Shown in pieces: positions 7,435-13,569 of a stretch of DNA of 17,275 nucleotides. The position numbers and the translations under genes were made by a program. The notes below the pieces were generated by a model. That model was not told the DNA's origin and searched no databases. It was given only the letters and a program-made list of their open reading frames with translations. The stretch lies in assembly GCA_018985225.1 (NCBI GenBank), contig JADGIF010000148.1, positions 1-17,275 on the forward strand. Direction: 5' to 3'. Origin of the DNA: Amoeboradix gromovi. Taxonomy: Eukaryota > Sanchytriomycota > Sanchytriomycetes > Sanchytriales > Sanchytriaceae. Every line of letters starts with the position of its first letter. Positions within the stretch are counted from its first letter, which is position 1.

Positions 7435-8634
7435 ATGTCCCACTTGTTTTTGTCCGTTAAGAAGCTTGGAAAGCCAAATTTGATAATACTAGGTGCTGGA
7501 CCAGTTGGTTTATGCGCTGCACATTTGCTAAGCAAGACCTGTGATGTGAAATTAATAGATTTTGCAATACCTCATGAGAAACCTACGGAATTTGGAACTC
7601 AGGTAGTATCATTGATTAAGCCATCTTTAAATATGCTGAATTCGATTATTGATTTGAACAGTGTATTGATGCAGCCATATTCAAGAGTCAAATGTCGAGT
7701 AGACTCGTCTGAATTCGCATTTCCAGTTGAAGCATGCATTTTAGACGTAGCCAGCCTAAAATATGAGTTGTATAGGAAATTGCCGCAAAATGTAAAGTTC
7801 ATCCAGGGCAAAATAGAGAGAATAGACTGCACTGCAGACTCTGTAACAGTGATTTGCAACAGTGATTCCCATCATTCCGAGATGGCTTTAAATACCCTAG
7901 GAAAATATAATGTATTTACCAGTAATGTTAAAAGGTTTGATTACCATGAGGTTGGAATAGTGGCTTCGTTAAAATTTACTGATAAAAACAGCCTAGGGTT
8001 TCAAAGATTTTTACCAACTGGTCCCATAGCGCTACTTCCAACTGGATCTGAGAGTGCTTCTTTGGTGTGGACTCTTCCTCGAAATGCTGGCGAGGATGTT
8101 ATCGAATATGCAAATAACTTGGAAAAAAGAACAAATTTGATTAACTTGGCGCTCCAAAATCCAGAGTATGATGTGGATTTTAAGTTGAGCAACCTAAATG
8201 AAGATTTGGAAGTTTGTAGTACAGACTACATCCCGAACGTAAAATCGGTGTCTAGCTTTAAATCATTTCCACTAGGGTTTCACCATTTATCTGAATGTGG
8301 CAAGGAAAGAATACTAGCCATAGGCGATGCTGCCCATTCCATACATCCTTTGGCAGGAATGGGACTAAATTTGGGTTTGGGTGATGTTAAGTCATTAGTG
8401 AGTATATTTGAAAATATGAAAACAAAAGTAGATGCAGAGAAGGTTATTGAGAATTTCGAAAAGCAATCCCATCTTAGAAGTTCATCGATGATATGGGCCT
8501 GTGATTTTATGCACGATATTTTTGCTACTCGTGGATCTTTTGTCTCGTTTGCTAGGGCTGTGTCAATAAAGGTGTTTAGTTCACAGTCATTCTGGTCAAA
8601 TTTTATGAGTGCGAAAGTTAATAAATTATTTTAA
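7435..8634 (+). CDS. COQ6: COQ6-like flavin monooxygenase of ubiquinone biosynthesis
   Basis: A 399-residue FAD-dependent monooxygenase. Coq6 hydroxylates C5 of the coenzyme Q ring precursor on the matrix side of the inner mitochondrial membrane. The FAD Rossmann motif GAGPVG is at residues 20-25. The second FAD motif GDAAHSIHPLAGMGLNLGLGD starts at 297. The family stretch FQRFLPTGPIALLP followed by ASLVWTL is very close to animal COQ6. The middle DG motif (usual form GADGxNSxVR), which should lie just before YHEVGIVASLKF, is missing; see findings. The protein is about 70 residues shorter than human or yeast Coq6. ATG 7435 has the better context (acaaaATG) and gives a short basic leader; ATG 7375 would give a longer possible presequence. 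AATAAA (8620-8625) lies inside the last codons. Confidence 0.9.
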   Translation: MSHLFLSVKKLGKPNLIILGAGPVGLCAAHLLSKTCDVKLIDFAIPHEKPTEFGTQVVSLIKPSLNMLNSIIDLNSVLMQPYSRVKCRVDSSEFAFPVEACILDVASLKYELYRKLPQNVKFIQGKIERIDCTADSVTVICNSDSHHSEMALNTLGKYNVFTSNVKRFDYHEVGIVASLKFTDKNSLGFQRFLPTGPIALLPTGSESASLVWTLPRNAGEDVIEYANNLEKRTNLINLALQNPEYDVDFKLSNLNEDLEVCSTDYIPNVKSVSSFKSFPLGFHHLSECGKERILAIGDAAHSIHPLAGMGLNLGLGDVKSLVSIFENMKTKVDAEKVIENFEKQSHLRSSSMIWACDFMHDIFATRGSFVSFARAVSIKVFSSQSFWSNFMSAKVNKLF

Positions 8635-8643
8635 TTCCACTTG

Positions 8644-8815
8644 TTCTCGTTAGAAACCTTGATTTTCGGAAAAGTTTTGAATTTTCACAAAGAAATTAGC
8701 TAGGCTAGTAGCTCAGTTACGATGATTCTTACCCTTTAACTACCTTGAGGCTACATTAACTTTAAGTTATTTCTTTCCATTTAACATATTCCGGATTACA
8801 TCACTTGATTCCATT
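8644..8815 (-). repeat. Relic repeat copy 2 (TnpB/Fanzor-like 3' end)
   Basis: The plus strand aligns with 15825-15960: TCTCGTTAGAAACC against TCCTCGTTAAAAGCC, GAAATTAGCTAGGCTAG against GAAACTAGCAATGCTAG, and CTACCTTGAGGC against CTACCCTGAGGC. Beyond that, TTCCGGATTACA matches TTCCAGATTACA in the copy at 16165-16395. The hairpin AGC-CTA-GCT (element strand) is kept. The element's 3' boundary is about 8644, just 10 bp past the COQ6 stop codon. No open reading frame of note remains. It faces copy 3 head to head. Confidence 0.5.
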
Positions 8816-8934
8816 TGTCATTTGAGGAAAGGAAAAATATTTGAGCAATCAAAAATGTTTAAAATAATTTAGTTATCAAGTGCTCGTCATAAATTCGTGA
8901 CAATGATTTATCTATTTAATGAGTAGCGAAAGCT

Positions 8935-9045
8935 GAATTAGCACAAACAGCCGTAGAGCGTGAGCAACCACCTTAACAGGTCTGCTGGCATTGTCAGCCT
9001 TGCTGCGGAAATTCCTGATTTTCTCGTAAATCAGGAGTTCGTTAT
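8935..9045 (+). repeat. Relic repeat copy 3 (TnpB/Fanzor-like 3' end), strong hairpins
   Basis: In the plus direction it aligns with the element strand of 15825-15930, sharing AGCGTGAGCAA exactly, GGCATTG, GATTTTCTCG exactly and AAATCAGG. It carries the best fold of the set: CCTGATTT-TCTCGT-AAATCAGG is an 8-bp perfect stem, and GCTGG-CATTG-TCAGC is a 5-bp stem with one G-T pair at the place where the 15825 copy has CTAGC-ATT-GCTAG. It lies between copy 2 and the MED18 3' end and has no coding remnant that I can read. The 120 bp between copies 2 and 3 holds nothing recognisable. Confidence 0.5.
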
Positions 9046-9113
9046 ATAGCACAGTAGCATACTGCTAATAAGTAAATAATATTAAATAAAGTCGTTATTC
9101 TTGTTGCACTGAA

Positions 9114-9119
9114 TTTATT
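9114..9119 (-). terminator. AATAAA for MED18
   Basis: TTTATT on the plus strand is AATAAA on the minus strand, 44 bp beyond the MED18 stop. This is a longer spacing than at most genes in this window. Confidence 0.4.
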
Positions 9120-9163
9120 ATTTAAAATATTTGCTTTAGTTTTTATATTTGATATCTCCCTTG

Positions 9164-9745
9164 TTAAGCTTCCATATCTTCTTCGGTGCTAACTTCATCA
9201 GGTATTACTCTTAACTTCAGGTCGTGCACAAAGTGCAAGTCAACCGTTCCTTTCAGCAAGCGCTGGATATAAAGCACTTGATCCTTATCTCCAATGATCT
9301 CAATAATTACGTCCAAGTACAGCTGATAAAATTCTTCTCCGTAGAAGAATTTGTCTTTAGGTTCAACAATATTGTAAACCTTTATTGTGGTGTCTTTGTA
9401 TGAATACATATGTCCGATATGCAGTCTATGGGTTCGAACCGCAGATCCAACTGAAGGTAAAAAGAAATGTGCAATCTCAGAAATGTCACCGTGTACCACA
9501 CTGTTAATTCTCTTTCTCCTAGTCAACCCATCCACTTGTTCCGGAGGTGATAGGTACAGAAGTTCCCAGTCCTTGCTATTGAACTCATTCTCCAAAGATA
9601 AGCTATTTGCGAGTTCTACTTTGTATGCTTTAAACTGCTTTGATGTCGTACAGTACAAATCTAAAGTTGTCCAGAGCAGCTTTGGTGGCTCTGCTCCACT
9701 AAATGAGCCATAAAGTGAGTATTCAATTTGTTCAACAATTGTCAT
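9164..9745 (-). CDS. MED18: Mediator head-module subunit MED18
   Basis: A 193-residue protein with the pattern of Med18 (Srb5), which with Med20 forms the movable jaw of the Mediator head and contacts RNA polymerase II. The start MTIVEQIEYSLYGSF corresponds to the ..MEYLLQGS.. opening of human MED18. WELLYLSPPEQ matches the WHLRYLGQPE segment. A GHMYSYKDTTIKVYNIV strand matches GHLFRKGIMKIMVYKIF, and the end reads LKGTVDLHFVHDLKLR, like LKPLVHLEKIDPKRL. These line up in order over the full length, which is near the family's usual size (about 208 aa in human). The frame extends to a TTG at 9769, but ATG 9745 gives the family start. A TATA-like run lies 36 bp upstream. Similarity is from memory. 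Confidence 0.75.
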   Translation of the reverse strand: MTIVEQIEYSLYGSFSGAEPPKLLWTTLDLYCTTSKQFKAYKVELANSLSLENEFNSKDWELLYLSPPEQVDGLTRRKRINSVVHGDISEIAHFFLPSVGSAVRTHRLHIGHMYSYKDTTIKVYNIVEPKDKFFYGEEFYQLYLDVIIEIIGDKDQVLYIQRLLKGTVDLHFVHDLKLRVIPDEVSTEEDMEA

Positions 9746-9781
9746 GAGAAATAATGAAACTCCCCACAATATTAAAAAATC

Positions 9782-9793
9782 TATATATATATA
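9782..9793 (-). promoter_or_regulatory. TATA-like run upstream of MED18
   Basis: TATATATATATA at 9782-9793 is palindromic and lies 36 bp upstream of the chosen MED18 ATG (9745) on the minus strand. It is the clearest TATA-like sequence next to a start codon in the window. Whether it is used is unknown. Confidence 0.35.
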
Positions 9794-9879
9794 GTCGAAA
9801 TTAATAATGGCGAGATTATTTCAGGACCTCTGCCGTAAATGACCTTCAAAGGTCTCCGATTAATTTAAAAGTAAAACGA

Positions 9880-9885
9880 TTTATT
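9880..9885 (-). terminator. AATAAA for the SGLT-like gene
   Basis: TTTATT on the plus strand gives AATAAA on the minus strand, 17 bp after the stop codon at 9903-9905. The MED18 start lies about 135 bp further on. Confidence 0.45.
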
Positions 9886-9902
9886 TGAAATTCAAGAGGT
9901 CT

Positions 9903-11576
9903 TTAAAATTCAAAAGAAAGTTTCAAAATCAGTCCAGTCATTCCAAAAAACAGGACTATACTCAGCAACTTGGTAATGCTCTGAAATCTTTTTGATCTTC
10001 TATCTTCAAACAACATCATCGTCTTAAAATCTTTTGATTTTATCTTTGCTTCTTGAATCTGTGGTATAACCAGCGATATTGTCCATAATATTATGGTCAC
10101 TACTCCGCTCAATAGGATGGCAAAGTGATTAAAATGCATACATTGGAATAGCGGTCCACCTAAATGAGTTGGTGTCGAAGCGTTGACGCATTCTTGCTTA
10201 TATGCAAAATGAATTGCTAATCTGGTTCCCCCGAGAACTACTCCGATTACAAGCCCAAAATTGGCTGCTAGCTCTGTTATTCGTGGTGATATCATTCCCC
10301 AAACTACCACTGTAGTTAATACAGGTGAAATGTGATTCATTACCATTTGGGTAACCAAGTATATACTATCATGTTGAGTTTTTATTATCCTGGTCCATAA
10401 GATACCTACTACTATCATCGCGACTGTAAATAACCTGCCAACCAACACTAATTCAGAATCAGATGCATTTCTGCGGATAGTTCTTCTGTAAATATCTATG
10501 CTAAATATGGTGCTACTAGCATGAAAACAAGCGCTTAAGGATGCGGTCATGCTCGCAAATATGGCGCCTAGGATGATACCAGTAAGACCTGAAGGGAATA
10601 TATAGAGCATTAAATATGCATACGCTTTATTGGCTTCTTCTCCATTGCTCATATCTAATGAGCACCAGACCTGGTTATTAGGCACTTCCACGCCATGAAT
10701 GCACGATTCATAAAGCATTCTAGCTGTAAACCCAGGCACAATTATAATCCAAAATGTTGATAACTTTAAATATCCAGCTATAACAGTACCTAATCTACTG
10801 TCATCAATCGTCTTGCCACTGTTAGCGCGCTGGCACATCTCTTGGTCCAGGCACCAATACCATAGGCTAGCCAAACCTTGACCTATGAGCATTCCAACTG
10901 GACTATAATTAGGATCATCCAGACCTCTGAACAGTTTTAATAAATTCTCGTTGTTTGTCTGGTAAAACATATGAATTAGGTTACCTAATCCACCGAACAG
11001 GTTTAGACATACAATGCAGGCGCTTATACCACCAATTAAAAATATTGCCAGCTGAGCTATGTCAGTATACATTATGGCTGACAAGCCACCTACCGCTGTG
11101 TAAATACCAGTTAATACTAAAACGGTAGCCACAGAAATTTCAGAATTTAATCCTAAAATAGTCTCGAACAGGATGCTAGCGGCAAATACACTAGCGGATA
11201 TTTTAACTACTGTCGCCGCAAACAGAGTAATAAATGCACATAAAATTCTAGTCGTTTTATTAAATCTCTGCTCCAAATACTCAGGAACTGTACTAACATT
11301 TTTGTAGTAAATTGTAAAGACCCATCCTAGAAGCAGCAGTAGATAAGTAGCGTACCACTCATAAAGTACAACACCCATTCCTGTTGACGATGCAGCCGCT
11401 ATTTGACCCACAAAATGTTCACTGCCTATATTCGCAGCCATTAGAGATGGTCCGATTAACCAATATTCTGCCTTAAACGTAAAGTATTGCGATTTTGGAG
11501 TAGACTTTAAAAACGAGAATCCAAATAAACTAACAACTAGAATACAACATATGGCTATATCCAGGTTGGCGATCAT
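9903..11576 (-). CDS. Sodium/glucose-type symporter (SLC5/SSS family)
   Basis: A 557-residue multi-helix carrier of the sodium:solute symporter family. Seen in order: an N-terminal helix; AANIGSEHFVGQIAAASSTGMG, with a glutamate like vertebrate SGLT1-type members; the YEWYA...LGWVF segment; STVPEYLEQRF (usual form MPEYLxxRF); TAVGGLSAIMYTDIAQ (usual form TGGLxAVxYTDxLQ); LWYWCLDQEMCQRA (usual form WYWCxDQVIVQR); GYLKL; FPSGLTGIILGAIFASMTASLSA; and STIFSIDIYR. These are diagnostic of the SGLT branch rather than choline or iodide carriers. Such proteins use the sodium gradient to import sugars or inositol. Length is a little under human SGLT1 (664). The SGLT branch is best known from animals, so its origin here deserves a tree. 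Confidence 0.92.
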   Translation of the reverse strand: MIANLDIAICCILVVSLFGFSFLKSTPKSQYFTFKAEYWLIGPSLMAANIGSEHFVGQIAAASSTGMGVVLYEWYATYLLLLLGWVFTIYYKNVSTVPEYLEQRFNKTTRILCAFITLFAATVVKISASVFAASILFETILGLNSEISVATVLVLTGIYTAVGGLSAIMYTDIAQLAIFLIGGISACIVCLNLFGGLGNLIHMFYQTNNENLLKLFRGLDDPNYSPVGMLIGQGLASLWYWCLDQEMCQRANSGKTIDDSRLGTVIAGYLKLSTFWIIIVPGFTARMLYESCIHGVEVPNNQVWCSLDMSNGEEANKAYAYLMLYIFPSGLTGIILGAIFASMTASLSACFHASSTIFSIDIYRRTIRRNASDSELVLVGRLFTVAMIVVGILWTRIIKTQHDSIYLVTQMVMNHISPVLTTVVVWGMISPRITELAANFGLVIGVVLGGTRLAIHFAYKQECVNASTPTHLGGPLFQCMHFNHFAILLSGVVTIILWTISLVIPQIQEAKIKSKDFKTMMLFEDRRSKRFQSITKLLSIVLFFGMTGLILKLSFEF

Positions 11577-11626
11577 GTTTTACTCCTAAGTTAATTGCAC
11601 TTCACCTCACTCATTGATTTTGATCG

Positions 11627-11641
11627 AATAAATCATTTATT
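11627..11641. terminator. Near-palindrome with AATAAA on both strands
   Basis: AATAAATCATTTATT holds AATAAA on each strand with a 3-bp spacer. Its reverse complement occurs exactly at 16472-16486 and with one mismatch at 16224-16238, both in relic DNA. No gene end is recognised here: the SGLT start is at 11576 and the transposase relic starts at 11642. It may belong to the mobile elements rather than to a host gene. Confidence 0.25.
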
Positions 11642-12038
11642 ATGATTACACGAAACCAGCCAAAGGAGCATGCAATCGGTGCAGACTTTTGCGACTGCAT
11701 GAAAAGTGGACAATCGTTTTCTCAAATATGGCAAATGGCTCCAAATCCTGAGGCTGGGAATTTCTAATCTAGAGAAATCGCTAGCGGATGTAGAGCCGGC
11801 TCTTTGCTCGGAACATTTTCTAGAGATGATATGATGGTTTAAGTCAAGCGAAAGTAGTTGGTGGAACGTAATGACGCAATTATTAGTCAAACGTGTAATG
11901 TCTAGAAATATGAGCAAAACATTTGGAATCGTGCACATGAACAAAGACTTACATCTTTATAGCAGGCGACTGGCTTTTTCAATTTATGTGGAAAGTCTTG
12001 ATTTTTAGTAAACTAGGAGCTTTAATAAGCTTGGAAAG
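11642..12038 (+). mobile_element. Decayed Tc1/mariner-like transposase fragment
   Basis: Plus-strand translation from ATG 11642 gives MITRNQPKEHAIG, then CDCMKSGQSFSQIWQM, resembling the first helix-turn-helix of Tc1-like transposases (usual form LHKSGKSYxEISKxL). Further on come SGCRAGS..GTFSRDDMMV (compare PRSGRPRK.S.RDDR), VKRK.LVERNDAI, and RAHEQRLTSL (compare RLxEAGLxSR). In another frame ALISLESNFVYF resembles the VIFSDESKFNLF block, with the catalytic Asp position replaced by Leu. Several stops and frame changes make it a dead fragment covering roughly the DNA-binding half. The assignment is from motif memory. Its last 77 bp recur, inverted, at the window end. Confidence 0.5.
11962..12038 (+). 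repeat. 77-bp perfect inverted repeat, left copy
   Basis: This segment is identical, base for base, to the reverse complement of 17199-17275. It starts GCAGGCGACTGGC and ends AAGCTTGGAAAG, and lies within the Tc1-like relic. Identity stops at 12039, just before the poly(A) signal of the MFS gene. The other end of the match coincides with the window edge on the right copy, so the true repeat may be longer: bases to the left of 11962 could match sequence beyond 17275. Confidence 0.98.
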
Positions 12039-12046
12039 TAATTTTG

Positions 12047-12052
12047 TTTATT
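12047..12052 (-). terminator. AATAAA for the MFS gene
   Basis: TTTATT on plus, AATAAA on minus, 2 bp after the MFS stop codon (12055-12057). Confidence 0.5.
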
Positions 12053-12054
12053 TC

Positions 12055-13441
12055 TTAACTATATTGGCTTATGGACCTGTAGAAAGTGAGGCATATAAGC
12101 CCATTCAACAATACTACACTTGCAAACATACTCATTAGTATCCTAAATCCTAAAGATGTATATATAAATGTACTTATAGATGGCCCAATAAACATTCCTA
12201 TCGCCCAAGCGCAATTAAACAAACTATACACTTTCCCATGGCTGTTTGTGTTGCTTCCAATTAAGCTAGCAACGGGATTAAACATCAAACAGTTCCCAGT
12301 TCCCAGAAGCAAAAGTGCAACAATTTCCACCCAGAGAGCAGTAGATACACCTACTAGCACGTTAGAGCAGCTAGATAAAAGCATTCCGCATATCATTACT
12401 TTCAGACTACCGTGTTTATCTGCTAAACTGCCAAAGTATGATGAAAACAGAATATTAGGGACTGACATAACAATGAACATTAATCCTATGTGTGACGGGT
12501 TCAGATGAAATTCATCATTCAGATACAATGGTAAGACCGGCTCTAATCCTGATACTATACTAGCATTAAACAGAGTCAGTGTTAAACCGATTTGGACATT
12601 TGGCTTGCTTAACAACCCAGCAAAGGAATCATATCTATCATATTGCTCTTCTTGTTCCATTACCCAATTTCTTTTGACTTGAATTTGATAATCATCACTT
12701 ATTACCAGTCGATGAATAAAAGCCGCAATACTTAAAATTATGATAAATATAAATACAGAATTATACCCGAGAAATTCATAGAGTACACCACCAAGCATAG
12801 GTCCTATATTAATACATATTACCGATAAGGAATCCGATAAAGTTGTAAGTCAACACAGTTCCTAGCAGATTGCCCAAATTATCGGTGGCAATTTCACCAA
12901 TAACTGACAGTCCGATAGTCCAAGAAGCACCACCACTGACACCTGCAAGAAAACGAGCAACGAGTAAATGTGTAAATGCTGTACCAAGCATAAAGAACAA
13001 GCTACTAAGCATTAAACCAATGTATCCGATCAGCATAAAAATCTTTCTTTTTTGGTATTTGTCGCTTAAAAATCCGAATATAGGAGTAGCAATTAGCAAC
13101 CCAAATGCATAAGAGCCAAATAAGATACCGAGATAATCAGGAGATAAATTATATACCTGTGTAATCATTATTGGGAAAATGGGCAATATAATAGAATAAC
13201 TAAGCATGTCTAGAAATAAAGCAACGCATGTGCAGCTAACAACAGCATTAAATCCTAAATACCACGGTATGCTTTGAGAATTGTCTAATAAATTAGTAGT
13301 ATCAACTGGCGAAATCGGAGGGTCTAAGAACCTTTCGTTACTTTCAGCATCAAATTCTTGCTTTAAATTGTTTTGATTTAACAGAGTACCTTCTTCAATC
13401 CTAGCATCTGGTCTTAATAATAGCTGCTTTTTTTGTTTCAT
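12055..13441 (-). CDS. MFS transporter (SLC18/DHA1-like), two exons with a 19-nt intron
   Basis: Two frames, 13441-12823 and 12803-12055, make one 455-residue, 12-helix MFS carrier when 19 nt are removed. Exon 1 has an acidic cytosolic N terminus, helix 1 (ALFLDMLSYSIILPIFP), a loop with FGFLSDKYQKRK and helices up to NFIGFLIG. The join restores IGPMLGGVLYEFLG, the glycine- and proline-rich antiporter motif of helix 5 (GPxxGGxLYE). Exon 2 carries the second half, with FGSLADKHGSLK as the repeat of the loop-2 motif. Spacing and motifs suit drug:proton antiporter-1 or vesicular amine transporter relatives; the substrate is unknown. ATG 13441 has a good context (ccaaATG). The gene diverges from the SAMHD1-like gene across 128 bp. 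Confidence 0.88.
12804..12822 (-). other. 19-nt spliceosomal intron in the MFS gene
   Basis: On the minus strand the sequence is GTAATATGTATTAATATAG. It begins GT, ends AG and is 84 percent A+T. Unspliced, the frame runs to TAA after LIGNMY. Spliced, the codons join as ATC-G|GA-CCT to read LIGPMLGGVLYEF, a near-perfect family motif. The exact repair of a conserved motif by removing a GT..AG unit is the main evidence. An alternative is a frameshift plus chance GT/AG, but that would not restore the motif cleanly. Confidence 0.8.
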
Positions 13442-13569
13442 TTGGAGATTGCCCGAGCGGAAGCGTTTTTATTGGTACTTGGCACTTTAATGAGAGGACT
13501 TCAAAACGATGATCGAATCGGGGATAGAGGTAGACTCTTGCAAAACTCGGCCACAAAATAGTGTTTTGA

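Noticed and set aside
7838-7857. GTAACAGTG...CAACAG as a 20-nt intron repairing the COQ6 DG motif
   Set aside because: Removing it leads directly into a TGA codon, so it does not restore the motif.
9425-9445. GGTTCGAACC, like a tRNA B box
   Set aside because: It is within the MED18 coding region (VRTHRLH); no acceptor or D-arm pairing was found on either strand.
9387-9713. 108-aa plus-strand frame
   Set aside because: It is a shadow of MED18 on the other strand.
9841-9854. GACCTT-CA-AAGGTC inverted repeat, like a hormone-receptor site
   Set aside because: It is short, in the 3' end region of the SGLT gene, with no repeat or receptor gene in the window to support it.
9903-11576. First taken for a high-affinity choline transporter (SLC5A7)
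   Set aside because: The GSEHFVG, YTDxxQ and WYWCxDQ..xQR motifs belong to the SGLT branch.
11633-11944. 103-aa minus-strand frame
   Set aside because: It lies opposite the Tc1-like relic, whose plus-strand reading has recognisable motifs; the minus reading shows none.
13445-13520. TTGCCCGAGCGG followed by GATCGAATC, like A and B boxes of a Leu or Ser tRNA
   Set aside because: The acceptor stem has no partner (no AATCTCC downstream), the T-arm does not pair, and no anticodon arm is visible.
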